Source of the DNA: Olivibacter domesticus
Lineage (GTDB): Bacteria > Bacteroidota > Bacteroidia > Sphingobacteriales > Sphingobacteriaceae
Assembly (NCBI RefSeq): GCF_900109575.1
Contig: NZ_FOAF01000003.1
Span: 372,001-436,000 of the forward strand
Direction: 5' to 3'
DNA: 64,000 bases
Shown: positions 16,152 to 25,207 of the stretch, piece by piece
How positions within the stretch are numbered: position 1 is the stretch's first letter
Layout: each line of letters starts with the position of its first letter
Program-made: the position numbers and the translations under genes
The notes under the pieces: generated by a model
The model's input: the letters and a program-made list of their open reading frames with translations, nothing else
What the model was told of the DNA's origin: nothing
Databases searched by the model: none

Positions 16152-17195
16152 ATGCATATAATTAAAACCGCGTTACTATCTTATGGCATGTCAGGAAATG
16201 TTTTTCATGCCCCTTTTATTGATTTACATCCAGCATTTGAACTCACAGGATCTTGGGAACGTAGCAAAAAGCTGATTCAAAATGATTATCCTTTGGTAAA
16301 AAGTTACCCTTCTCTTGAATCCATATTGGAAGACAATGATGTTGAGCTCGTAGTTGTTAATACGCCAACTGGAACGCATTATGACTTTACAAAAAAAGTA
16401 CTTGAAGCAGGAAAACACGCAGTGGTTGAGAAGGCGTTTACAATTACAGCCGCAGAGGCGGAAGAATTAGAGAAGCTCGCAAAAGAGAAAGGACTTAAAT
16501 TGGCTGTTTTCCAAAATAGGAGGTGGGACAGCGATTTTAAAACAGTTAAGAAAATCATCGACTCAGATATTCTAGGTGAAATTGTAGAGGTTACTTTTTC
16601 GTATGAAGCATATCTCCCTGCATTAAATACAAAAGCACATTTGGAGGAACCATCTCCTGCAGCCGGACTGATACGGGATCGTGGGCCCCACATGATCGAT
16701 CAAGCTTTATTCCTTTTCGGTTACCCAAAGGCTATTTTTGCCGATCTCGCAATTATGCGTACCAACTCAAGGGTAAATGATTACTTTGAGCTTATTCTTT
16801 ATTATAATGATAAGAGGGTTCGACTAAAAGGCGGCTTTCTGGCAAGAGAAATGGCCCCCTCTTACATTGTACATGGTAAAAAAGGTTCTTTCTTAAAAAA
16901 CAGGGCAGATCAGCAAGAAGATAGGTTATTAGCGGGTGAAAAACCTAATAATACCGATTGGTGCGCAGAGCCTGAAAAAGAATGGGGGGTATTGCATGCG
17001 GAAAAGGATGGAAAGGAATTTACTGAAAAGATTCCATCTGAAAAAGGGAACTACCTTGATTTTTATGAGGGGGTATACCAGGCTATTGTAAATGATAGTT
17101 CGGAACCAGTAACTGCTACCGAAGGTGTGCAAACCATGAAGATTATTGAGGCGGCATTAAAAAGTGCAAAAGATGGGCAGATAGTGAAGCTTTAA
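16152..17195 (+). CDS. Gfo/Idh/MocA family oxidoreductase, YdgJ-like
   Basis: The 347-residue protein has the Rossmann start LLSYGMSGNVFHAPFI and, at about residue 95, VVEKAFTITAAEAEELE, where the usual EKP motif reads EKA. The next segment NRRWDSDFKTVKKII and the DRGPHMIDQALFLFG motif match E. coli YdgJ and related NAD(P)-dependent dehydrogenases of sugars or inositol-like compounds. The catalytic Lys of the EKP motif is kept; only the Pro is replaced. Cytoplasmic, single gene. YdgJ itself lacks a well-defined substrate, so none is proposed. Confidence 0.87.
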   Translation: MHIIKTALLSYGMSGNVFHAPFIDLHPAFELTGSWERSKKLIQNDYPLVKSYPSLESILEDNDVELVVVNTPTGTHYDFTKKVLEAGKHAVVEKAFTITAAEAEELEKLAKEKGLKLAVFQNRRWDSDFKTVKKIIDSDILGEIVEVTFSYEAYLPALNTKAHLEEPSPAAGLIRDRGPHMIDQALFLFGYPKAIFADLAIMRTNSRVNDYFELILYYNDKRVRLKGGFLAREMAPSYIVHGKKGSFLKNRADQQEDRLLAGEKPNNTDWCAEPEKEWGVLHAEKDGKEFTEKIPSEKGNYLDFYEGVYQAIVNDSSEPVTATEGVQTMKIIEAALKSAKDGQIVKL

Positions 17196-17352
17196 TTTTT
17201 GCCTTTGGTTAACATGCAAGTAGCGTGTTTTAAGAAATTGTGCTTGCCGGGATTTCTGGAATAGGGCTATAAAATGACACCCTGCTTAGAAAAATTATCG
17301 TTAGAAACTATTATCTTCGATAAAACGTTAAGGTTAAAAAGGAGAACAAGGT

Positions 17353-18450
17353 ATGAGAGGCTTCCGTTTTACAGATTTTCAGCCAGATGAAACACCAAAG
17401 GGTGGATTTGACAACCTGTTGAAGCTTTTTGGACAGTTGCTGAATTATACAGCGGGAGATGCTGAGGAAGCATTGGCATGGATGAACGAGCTTGATAAGC
17501 AATACAATCTTACCAATGATGATTATGGCATGGGTGATTTTATTGAAGATCTGAAAAATAAAGGATATCTAACGGAAAATCCTACCGATGGAAGTTTTAA
17601 AATAACGGCCAAAACGGAACAGACAATCCGTCAATCTGCGCTGGAAGAAATCTTCGGGAAGCTCAAGAAATCAGGAAAAGGGAACCACAATAGTAACAAA
17701 AGTGGCCTTGGAGAAGAGAAAAATGCCGATCGCCGAGAGTACCAATACGGCGATAGTTTAGATCAGATTGATATGACAGCCTCTATTCACAACGCACAGA
17801 TCAATCATGGGCTGAATAACTTTACATTGACTGAACGTGACTTGGAGGTAGAAGAAAGAGATTACAAAACACTTACTTCTACTGTGTTGATGATTGATAT
17901 CTCGCACAGCATGATATTATATGGCGAGGACCGTATTACACCTGCGAAGAAGGTAGCCATGGCACTGGCTGAATTGATTAGAACGCGGTATCCTAAAGAC
18001 ACTTTAGATATAGTGGTGTTTGGTAACGACGCTTGGCCCATTAGTCTGAAGGATCTACCATACTTGCAAGTAGGGCCATACCATACAAATACCTATGCCG
18101 GTTTAGAACTTGCTACCGATCTGCTGAGAAGAAGAAAGACGCATAATAAGCAAATCTTCATGATTACAGATGGTAAACCAACCTGTCTAAAAGAAAATGG
18201 ACGTTATTATAAAAATAGTATGGGCTTAGATAGGAAAGTAGTCAACAAAACTCTTACCATGGCAGCGCAATGTAAACGCCTGAATGTTCCTATTACCACA
18301 TTTATGATAGCGAAGGACCCTTATTTGCAGCAGTTTGTAAGACAGTTTACACAAGTGAATGGAGGAAAAGCTTTTTATAGTTCTTTAAACGGATTAGGCG
18401 AATACATCTTTGAGGATTATATAAGAAATAGAAGAAGAACGGTAAGATGA
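17353..18450 (+). CDS. VWA-domain protein paired with a MoxR-type ATPase
   Basis: The 365-residue protein has an N-terminal helical region (1-105), a low-complexity linker rich in Lys, Asn and Ser (about 103-128) and a von Willebrand factor A domain (about 172-350). The metal-binding DxSxS is present as D182-S184-S186 in LMIDISHSM, with the later ITDGKPT. It lacks a signal peptide or membrane helix, so it is cytosolic. It is followed after 134 bp by a MoxR/ChlI-type AAA+ ATPase on the same strand. In this family such pairs act together as chaperones for cofactor or metal insertion. The client is unknown. The start is supported by AAGGAG 8 nt before the ATG, unusually good for this phylum. Confidence 0.85.
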   Translation: MRGFRFTDFQPDETPKGGFDNLLKLFGQLLNYTAGDAEEALAWMNELDKQYNLTNDDYGMGDFIEDLKNKGYLTENPTDGSFKITAKTEQTIRQSALEEIFGKLKKSGKGNHNSNKSGLGEEKNADRREYQYGDSLDQIDMTASIHNAQINHGLNNFTLTERDLEVEERDYKTLTSTVLMIDISHSMILYGEDRITPAKKVAMALAELIRTRYPKDTLDIVVFGNDAWPISLKDLPYLQVGPYHTNTYAGLELATDLLRRRKTHNKQIFMITDGKPTCLKENGRYYKNSMGLDRKVVNKTLTMAAQCKRLNVPITTFMIAKDPYLQQFVRQFTQVNGGKAFYSSLNGLGEYIFEDYIRNRRRTVR

Positions 18451-18584
18451 ATTGGCTAATGGATTAATGTAATGATGAGTCAAGGGTTAAATCGTTAAGT
18501 AGAATAATAGTTAAATAGTAGATGAGCTTGTGCGGCTGATTTCTGATAGCTAAAATCTGAAATTGACTGATTAAAAGAATTAAT
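18451..18584. repeat. Low-complexity spacer with short-word repeats
   Basis: The spacer between the VWA and ATPase genes is made of degenerate words: GGATTAATGTAATGATG, TTAAGTAGAATAATAGTTAAATAG, then CTGATTTCTGATAGC and AAAATCTGAAATTGACTGATT. The last two groups are imperfect repeats of TCTGAT/ATCTGA. It has no coding frame. It resembles the other short-word spacers of the window in style, not in sequence. Confidence 0.4.
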
Positions 18585-20084
18585 ATGACAATTAAGACAT
18601 TAGGTGAATTAAAATCATCGGGATATAAAAGTAGATCGGTTAAAGAAGAATTAAGGGAAAATTTAATTAAGCAGCTGCAAGAACGTGAAGAAGGTTTTGA
18701 AGGAGTACTTGGCTATGACGAAACGGTTATACCTGAATTACAAACGGCAATTCTTTCGCGACATAATGTGCTGTTATTAGGCTTACGCGGTCAGGCAAAA
18801 ACGCGCATCGCGCGATTGATGATTAATTTATTGGATGAGTATGTCCCTTATGTTGAAGGAAGTGAAATATTTGATGATCCATTAAATCCGATTTCCTGGT
18901 TTGCAAAAGAGGAAATAAAAATAAAGGGCGATGCCACGCCTATTGCCTGGTTGCATCGATCTGAGCGATATACCGAAAAACTAGCAACACCTGATGTAAC
19001 AGTAGCTGATCTGGTTGGCGATGTAGACCCTATAAAAGCCGCGACTCATAAGCTTACGTATAATGATGAGCGTGTCATACATTTTGGTTTAATTCCTCGT
19101 GCACATCGCGGTATTTTTGTTATAAATGAGCTTCCAGATTTACAAGCCAGAATACAGGTGGCATTGTTTAACATGCTTCAAGAGAAAGATATTCAAATTA
19201 GAGGATTCAAATTGCGCTTGCCATTAGATATACAGTTTGTTTTTACTGCAAACCCGGAAGACTACACTAATCGGGGTTCTATTGTAACGCCTTTAAAAGA
19301 TAGAATAGAAAGCCAAATATTAACGCACTATCCAAAAACAATTGATATTTCCAGAGCAATAACTTTTCAGGAAGCAAGGTTATCGCCCGAACAGCGAACT
19401 AAAATTGAGGTAGATGGCCTATTGAAAAATTTAGTGGAGCAGATAGCTTTTGAAGCACGGAAAAGCGAGTTTATCGATCAGAAGTCGGGAGTTTCCGCCC
19501 GATTAACGATTTCAGCTTATGAAAATCTTGTAAGTACAGCTGAAAGACGTATGTTGTTAAATAGGGAGGAGAAAACTTTCGCTCGTATTGCAGACCTCAC
19601 TGGAATTATACCAGCTATTACAGGTAAAATTGAGCTCGTTTACGAGGGAGAGCTGGAGGGGCCTATACATGTAGCAAATAAATTAATAGGGAGTGCACTA
19701 CGGACCCTATTTGTGCAATATTTTCCAGACCCTGAAAAAATAAAGAAAACGAAATCCACGAATCCGTATCAAGAAATTATCGATTGGTTTACCACTGGTA
19801 ATAAACTTGATTTAACCGATGCCTTATCTGTGGACCAATATAAAAAAATACTAATACACGTACCTGGACTTAAAACGGTGGTGCAAGGGTTGCATAAAAA
19901 TCTCACAGAAAATCAGGAATTGCTTTTAATGGAATTCGTGATACATGGTTTGGCAGAGTATTCTCAGCTAAGTAAAAATTATCTAAGCGGTGGATTTGCT
20001 TTTTCTGATATGTTTGGAAGTCTTTTTAACTCGTCGTTTGAGCAAGATGACGAAGATAATTTAGATGACGAAGATTTTAGGTAA
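18585..20084 (+). CDS. MoxR/magnesium chelatase ChlI-type AAA+ ATPase
   Basis: The 499-residue protein has an AAA+ module at about 40-300. The Walker A is the non-canonical GLRGQAKT (66-73, Gln-Ala where GxGK is usual). The Walker B is IFVINELPDL, with Asn in place of the usual Asp before Glu. Sensor-1 FTANPEDY and arginine-finger region LKDRIES are intact. Both substitutions are typical of this branch, as far as I recall, so it is probably active. The C-terminal 200 residues are helical and end in an acidic tail rich in Asp/Glu. It follows the VWA gene and should act with that protein in remodelling an unknown client. Confidence 0.85.
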   Translation: MTIKTLGELKSSGYKSRSVKEELRENLIKQLQEREEGFEGVLGYDETVIPELQTAILSRHNVLLLGLRGQAKTRIARLMINLLDEYVPYVEGSEIFDDPLNPISWFAKEEIKIKGDATPIAWLHRSERYTEKLATPDVTVADLVGDVDPIKAATHKLTYNDERVIHFGLIPRAHRGIFVINELPDLQARIQVALFNMLQEKDIQIRGFKLRLPLDIQFVFTANPEDYTNRGSIVTPLKDRIESQILTHYPKTIDISRAITFQEARLSPEQRTKIEVDGLLKNLVEQIAFEARKSEFIDQKSGVSARLTISAYENLVSTAERRMLLNREEKTFARIADLTGIIPAITGKIELVYEGELEGPIHVANKLIGSALRTLFVQYFPDPEKIKKTKSTNPYQEIIDWFTTGNKLDLTDALSVDQYKKILIHVPGLKTVVQGLHKNLTENQELLLMEFVIHGLAEYSQLSKNYLSGGFAFSDMFGSLFNSSFEQDDEDNLDDEDFR

Positions 20085-20164
20085 AGATGTAACCTCACAA
20101 AGCAGCCAAATTTTTATCTTTTTTAGCCAAAATTGTCCTTATTTAAAATAATTCTAAAAAACTG

Positions 20165-20195
20165 TTGACAAGTTTTAAAACATATTGTACGTTTG
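20165..20195 (+). promoter_or_regulatory. Bacteroidota-type promoter of the siderophore receptor gene
   Basis: TTG (20165-20167), 20 nt, TACGTTTG (20188-20195): both elements match. The receptor's TTG start codon is 36 bp downstream. No clear Fur-type inverted repeat was recognised. Confidence 0.7.
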
Positions 20196-20230
20196 TGCAA
20201 AATATGTTTAACTAGATTTATTCTAAATAA

Positions 20231-22627
20231 TTGAAAAAGCTACTATCACTCAGCCTAATTATAGTGCTAAGCACCTTATTTGCGCCAACAACCTGGGCGC
20301 AAATAATTAAAGGTACTGTACTAAATCGCTCCAACGAACCAATTGTGGGGGTCTCGTTATGGATTAAAGGTGCTAGAATGGGCGGGAAAACCAACCAAGA
20401 AGGCAAGTATGAAATACAGGGATTAAGCGAGGGGAGCTACACGCTTGTCCTATCGGCCGTCGGCATTCAACGGCAAGAGCGAACTGTTTATCTTGCTGGG
20501 GAGCAAGAGCTTATAGAAGACTTTGTCGTAGACGCTACGAATGAGCAGTTGCAGGAAGTGGTTATTTCGTCTACGAAAAAGCAATACAAAGTAGATACTA
20601 CTTCTTTAAGTTTGCGCTTAGGAGAGCCCTTAATCGAAATACCGCAAAACATTCAAGTCGTTACAAATAAGGTATTGTCTGATCAACAGGTGGTCAGTAT
20701 GAGCGATGGGCTGATCCGAAACGTAAGTGGAGCGGTGCGCTTAGAGCATTGGGGTGATCTCTATGCCAATATCAATATGCGTGGGTCACAAATCCAAGCC
20801 TTTAGAAATGGTTTTAATGTGGTGGGGTCGTACTGGGGGCCGCTAACGGAGGATATGAGTTTTGTTGATCATATTGAATTTGTAAAAGGTCCCGCTGGGT
20901 TTATGTTAGCAAATGGGGATCCCAGTGGCCTATATAATGTGGTAACCAAAAAACCAACGGGTGTTACCAAAGGCGAAGCGACATTCACGCTTGGAAGTTT
21001 TGATCTATTCAGAGGTACACTTGATTTGGATGGTAAACTGAGTAAAGATGGTAAGCTGCTTTATCGCCTTAACGTGATGGGGCAGAACAAAGCATCACAT
21101 CGCCCTTATGAATATAACGATCGCTATAGCATTGCGCCGGTAATTTCCTATCAAGTAGACGAAAAGACAAAACTCACCGCCGAATATACCTTGCAGCATG
21201 TACGCATGTCTGAAGTAGGGTCTTATTACGTTTTTGGTCCGGAGTCGGGTGGATATGCTACTTTACCCGTTGATTTTACCATGACCAATCCGGGTATCCC
21301 ACCGACAAACATTAATGACCACAGCTTGTTTTTGACTTTTGAGCATAAGCTGGATGACCATTGGAAATTGACGGCACAAGGCTCCTATTTTTTCTATGAC
21401 CAGGTAGGTTACAGCTCATGGCCTTCTAAGGTTAATGAAGATAGAACAGTTGTCAGAAATGTAGGTATTTGGGACGCGCAAGGACGAATGGCATTGGGGC
21501 AGGTTTTTGTAAATGGAGATGTGCAAACAGGAGCTATTAAGCATCGTATACTCGCAGGGATAGATATGGGAAAGAAAACCTATATTGCCGATTGGGGACA
21601 ATCACATGATTTAGATCGTGATAGTGCCACGCTATATTTTGACCCCCTAAACCCTACTTATGGGATACCTACCAATGGCTTGCCAAACTTTGATAGAAAC
21701 ACGAGCTTGACTTCAAGGGCCCTGGCAGCTGGTGGCTTGCAAGGCCAACGTTACACAGGTTTGTATTTTCAGGATGAGCTTGGTTTTTTTGAAAATAGAT
21801 TAAGGTTGACCCTGGCGGGACGATATACGTATGCAAGACAATATTATGGTGCAGACGCTGACGAAGCGAAACACTTCACACCAAGAATTGGGCTAAGTGC
21901 ATCTGTGGATCAGCATACGTCTGTTTATGCTTTATACGATCAGGCTTTCGTGCCACAGAGCGTATCCGGAGCTTTAGAAGAGGGAAGCGAGCTAAAACCA
22001 ATTACCGGAAGCAATACCGAGTTGGGGATTAAGCGAGACTGGTTTGGCGGTAATCTTAGCACTACGCTTTCAGTTTATAGAATCTTAAAAAATAACGAAT
22101 TAACGGCATCAGAGAATAGCACGCCTGCTAACCCCTTAAGTATAGAACTTGGTCAAAAGAAAGCGCAGGGTGTTGAATTTGATGTAAGAGGAAATATTTC
22201 AACCTATTTAAGTATCATTGCGAATTATGCTTATACCGATTCAAAGGTAAGTAAAGTAAACCCCGGCGTACCGAATGTTTCGGTCGGAGACGTAATGCCG
22301 GGATTTTCGAAACATGTTGTAAATGGGTGGGTTAATTATAAATTGCCTGTTAAAGCCCTAAAGGGCCTCGGTGTCTCGGCAGGTTATACCGGTTTACTGG
22401 ACAGAGCAACGGATAACTGGGGTGACTCAGATCTTCGGTTACCAGATTATCATAAAATTGATGGGGGGATTTTCTGGGAAGGCACAAAAATGCGTATTAC
22501 AGCAAATGCTTTCAATATTTTTGATAAATATCTGTTTAGTGGTTCCGCTTATAATTGGTTGTCGGCTTATTATTGGCAAACAGAAGCCCCAAGAAATTAC
22601 AGATTAAGTGTGAGCTACAGCTTTTAG
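20231..22627 (+). CDS. TonB-dependent siderophore receptor
   Basis: This 798-residue outer-membrane receptor starts at a TTG codon. The next in-frame ATG would remove the signal peptide and first domain, so TTG is preferred. Domain order: signal peptide (1-23, cleavage after TWA), CarboxypepD_reg-like domain (about 25-105), plug (about 118-240, with IPQNIQVVTNKVLSDQQ, the form typical of siderophore receptors, and VKGPAGFMLANGDPSG), then a 22-strand barrel ending in LSVSYSF. Proteins of this class import ferric-hydroxamate-type siderophores using TonB energy. Single gene with its own promoter and terminator. Ligand not identifiable; no siderophore biosynthesis or esterase gene is adjacent. 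Confidence 0.9.
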   Translation: MKKLLSLSLIIVLSTLFAPTTWAQIIKGTVLNRSNEPIVGVSLWIKGARMGGKTNQEGKYEIQGLSEGSYTLVLSAVGIQRQERTVYLAGEQELIEDFVVDATNEQLQEVVISSTKKQYKVDTTSLSLRLGEPLIEIPQNIQVVTNKVLSDQQVVSMSDGLIRNVSGAVRLEHWGDLYANINMRGSQIQAFRNGFNVVGSYWGPLTEDMSFVDHIEFVKGPAGFMLANGDPSGLYNVVTKKPTGVTKGEATFTLGSFDLFRGTLDLDGKLSKDGKLLYRLNVMGQNKASHRPYEYNDRYSIAPVISYQVDEKTKLTAEYTLQHVRMSEVGSYYVFGPESGGYATLPVDFTMTNPGIPPTNINDHSLFLTFEHKLDDHWKLTAQGSYFFYDQVGYSSWPSKVNEDRTVVRNVGIWDAQGRMALGQVFVNGDVQTGAIKHRILAGIDMGKKTYIADWGQSHDLDRDSATLYFDPLNPTYGIPTNGLPNFDRNTSLTSRALAAGGLQGQRYTGLYFQDELGFFENRLRLTLAGRYTYARQYYGADADEAKHFTPRIGLSASVDQHTSVYALYDQAFVPQSVSGALEEGSELKPITGSNTELGIKRDWFGGNLSTTLSVYRILKNNELTASENSTPANPLSIELGQKKAQGVEFDVRGNISTYLSIIANYAYTDSKVSKVNPGVPNVSVGDVMPGFSKHVVNGWVNYKLPVKALKGLGVSAGYTGLLDRATDNWGDSDLRLPDYHKIDGGIFWEGTKMRITANAFNIFDKYLFSGSAYNWLSAYYWQTEAPRNYRLSVSYSF

Positions 22628-22655
22628 GTTAAATTAAATAGGTTTGTGTTTATTC

Positions 22656-22686
22656 GAGGAGTGATAATCTTTATCACTCCTCTTTT
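22656..22686. terminator. Bidirectional terminator
   Basis: GAGGAGTGATAA (22656-22667) and TTATCACTCCTC (22671-22682) form a perfect 12-bp stem with a TCT loop, followed by TTTTGT. It lies between the converging receptor and cydB genes and can serve both. Confidence 0.9.
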
Positions 22687-22697
22687 GTAAAAGAATG

Positions 22698-23723
22698 CTA
22701 ATGCCTTAGCTCGGAGCGCGTATTTTTTTTATTCTCAAAGCTATAGAGTAAATAGAAAAGGGAAGGAAGTATAAATATACTGCCTAATAAGAGCGCCCAA
22801 GCGAGTGAGTCGATGGTTTTGTTTAGACCCGCTTCATCTATTAGAGAGAGTGCTGAACCATCTTTTAATAAAACTATTTTTGGAAAATGTGTATAGGTTG
22901 CGGCCAGCAAAATCATACTTATCTGAAAACCTGCCAATAGTCGGATCAAAATATCCTTATTCTTGTCAAGCGTTAACCATAATACGATAAGTGAAATGCT
23001 GGCCGCGGCAATAGCTATATTTCCGACCCAATGGCCAAAAATCCAATCAAGTAAAGGAATCTGCTCCAGATGTGCGGCAAGAAAAACAAATGCACCGCTA
23101 ATAAAGGCAGCAACAACCATTTTTTTAGCTATTTTGATGAAATGCTCTTTATCTTCCTTTGTATTTACTTCTCCAATAATATAAATGGCGGCCAAGAAAC
23201 CACAAATACATACTGTAAAGAGACCAACGGTAATACCAAATCCATTTAACCAGCTATATATGTAAGCCGACAGAAAATCGTCTGCCTCCTTATCTATCTT
23301 TCTGCTTACCGTGCTCGCAGCAATAATGCCTAAGAAAAATGGTGTTATAGCACTTGAATAAACAAAGATGCGGTTATATATTTTCTGCATATTATCTTCA
23401 ACAGCATCATAATTTCTGAACACAAATGCAGTGCCTCTGGCAATGATACCTAACAGCATCGCCGTAAGCGGTATATGCACAAAAATTGACATGGTGGTAT
23501 ATATGTGCGGGAAACCAACAAAGAGAATCACAATTGCTATGATAAGCCACATGTGGTTCGCCTCCCAAATCGGACCAATTGCCCGATACATAGTGTGTCG
23601 CGTTTTATTTCTATTTTCTCCGGTTGAGATCAGCTCGATAATTCCCGCACCAAAATCTGCACCTCCAAGCAGCAAATATAACCATATCGAGGCCCACAAG
23701 AAAGCAATTACTACATATAGCAT
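22698..23723 (-). CDS. cydB: Cytochrome bd ubiquinol oxidase subunit II
   Basis: The 341-residue membrane protein begins MLYVVIAFLWASIWLYLLLGGADFGAG, of which GGADFGAGI is the family hallmark, and has about nine membrane helices. It pairs with CydA to form the high-affinity bd oxidase that reduces O2 with quinol in the inner membrane. Its ATG follows the stop of cydA by one base, so the two are one operon. The C-terminus is short and basic. No cydX- or cydDC-like gene adjoins it. Confidence 0.94.
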   Translation of the reverse strand: MLYVVIAFLWASIWLYLLLGGADFGAGIIELISTGENRNKTRHTMYRAIGPIWEANHMWLIIAIVILFVGFPHIYTTMSIFVHIPLTAMLLGIIARGTAFVFRNYDAVEDNMQKIYNRIFVYSSAITPFFLGIIAASTVSRKIDKEADDFLSAYIYSWLNGFGITVGLFTVCICGFLAAIYIIGEVNTKEDKEHFIKIAKKMVVAAFISGAFVFLAAHLEQIPLLDWIFGHWVGNIAIAAASISLIVLWLTLDKNKDILIRLLAGFQISMILLAATYTHFPKIVLLKDGSALSLIDEAGLNKTIDSLAWALLLGSIFILPSLFYLLYSFENKKNTRSELRH

Positions 23724-23724
23724 A

Positions 23725-25062
23725 TTAGGCGTGTTTAATAGTCAATTCGTCGTCATGTACATCATAAATTTTGCTCACCATTTTTATTTGTCGATACAGC
23801 AAGAACATGACGATCAGTGATAATGAAATATATACTGCAGTAAAAATATAAAAGGAATAAGCAATACCGGGCATGGGGGTAACAGCGTCCACAGTGCGCA
23901 TCACGCCGTGTATAATCCACGGTTGCCGTCCAATTTCAGTAACCATCCAGCCCGCTTCTATCGCAATAAAGCCCATGGGTATGGCTATTACGAATAATTT
24001 ATATAGCCATTTACCGCTTAGCCAAGTTTTCTTTTTTAAAAGTGCGATAAAATAGATGAACGCCAAGAGCATCATAAGCATTCCAAGCCCAACCATTACT
24101 TGAAACGAATAATGCGTAATAGCAACAGGTGGATGATCCTCTTTTGGAATCTGGTTCAAACCTGTTACGGCTTTTTGACTGTCACCATGGGCCATCCAAC
24201 TTAGCAGACCGGGAATTTTAAGGGCATAGTTAACCTGGGCTTCTTCTTCATTGACGATTCCTCCTATAATAAGAGGAGCGCTTTTTTCTGTGTGAAAATG
24301 GGCTTCCATGGCTGCTAACTTAGCAGGTTGTCTTTTAGCAACGTCCTTCGCTGAAATATCGCCACTTAAAGGCTGTAATACCGCCGCCACTGTACCAAAA
24401 ATAGCGGCAATGCGAAAGGCCTTTTGATGAAATAATATATTTCTACCTTTCAATACCATTAATGCATGTACACCTGCTACAGCAAAACCAGTAGCTACAA
24501 AAGCAGCTAATGTCATATGAAGTGCTTGTGAAAACCAAGCATCATTAAACATGGCTTCGATAGGATCAATATGGAGATATTGACCGTCTATATAGTCAAA
24601 TCCTGCTGGGCTGTTCATCCAGGCGTTAGCCGCTACTACCAGTATGCCAGAAGCTAAACCACTAATGCCTACTACAACTCCCGTAAACCAATGGAACCAG
24701 GGATTAAATTTATCCCAGCCGTATAAAAAGAAACCTAAAGCAATTGCTTCTATAAAAAAGGCGGTTCCTTCTAATGAAAAGGGCATTCCAAATATAGGGC
24801 CGGCATGTTCCATAAAAGTTGGCCAGAGCAGGCCTAGCTCGAAGGAAAGAACGGTCCCTGAAACAGCACCTGTGGCAAAAAAAATAGCCACGCCCTTACT
24901 CCAGGCCTTCGTGACATTTTTATAAACTTGTTGACCTGTTCTTAACCATTTATAATGTGCTACTGCCATAAAAAACGGCATAACCATACCTATACAAGCG
25001 AAAATTATATGAAAGCCCAATGATAGGGCCATTTGGGAACGGGCAGCGAGAAAATCGTCCAT
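23725..25062 (-). CDS. cydA: Cytochrome bd ubiquinol oxidase subunit I
   Basis: The 445-residue subunit carries the haem-binding His18 in ALSLGFHIIFAC, the second ligand His in SQALHMTLAAF, and the conserved GRQPWIIHGVMRT motif late in the protein. The periplasmic Q-loop (about 245-310) is short, placing it in the short-loop/CIO-type group and not with the long-loop E. coli enzyme. It oxidises quinol and reduces O2 without pumping. It is the first gene of a two-gene operon. The start is chosen at 25062 to give MDDFLAARSQMALSLG, the usual N-terminus. Confidence 0.94.
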   Translation of the reverse strand: MDDFLAARSQMALSLGFHIIFACIGMVMPFFMAVAHYKWLRTGQQVYKNVTKAWSKGVAIFFATGAVSGTVLSFELGLLWPTFMEHAGPIFGMPFSLEGTAFFIEAIALGFFLYGWDKFNPWFHWFTGVVVGISGLASGILVVAANAWMNSPAGFDYIDGQYLHIDPIEAMFNDAWFSQALHMTLAAFVATGFAVAGVHALMVLKGRNILFHQKAFRIAAIFGTVAAVLQPLSGDISAKDVAKRQPAKLAAMEAHFHTEKSAPLIIGGIVNEEEAQVNYALKIPGLLSWMAHGDSQKAVTGLNQIPKEDHPPVAITHYSFQVMVGLGMLMMLLAFIYFIALLKKKTWLSGKWLYKLFVIAIPMGFIAIEAGWMVTEIGRQPWIIHGVMRTVDAVTPMPGIAYSFYIFTAVYISLSLIVMFLLYRQIKMVSKIYDVHDDELTIKHA

Positions 25063-25114
25063 AACGACAAATTTTTTATGAAGACAGCCGCCTATATGTG
25101 CAACTGTACCTCTT

Positions 25115-25122
25115 CAAAGATA
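25115..25122 (-). promoter_or_regulatory. Candidate -7 box of cydAB
   Basis: TATCTTTG on the minus strand matches TAnnTTTG, 52 bp upstream of the cydA ATG. TTCCG-GCA-CGGAA (25127-25139), immediately upstream, is a small palindrome and possible operator. It does not match a CRP/FNR site. Confidence 0.5.
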
Positions 25123-25207
25123 AGCGTTCCGGCACGGAATAAAGGCATTACAAGGGGCCTCGGAGAAACATTTTTTTATTTAGAATGATTTTAATTTGAA
25201 GGTTCCT

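Noticed and set aside
25063-25207. FNR/CRP or Fur site before cydA
   Set aside because: The only palindrome (TTCCG-GCA-CGGAA) does not match those consensus sites.
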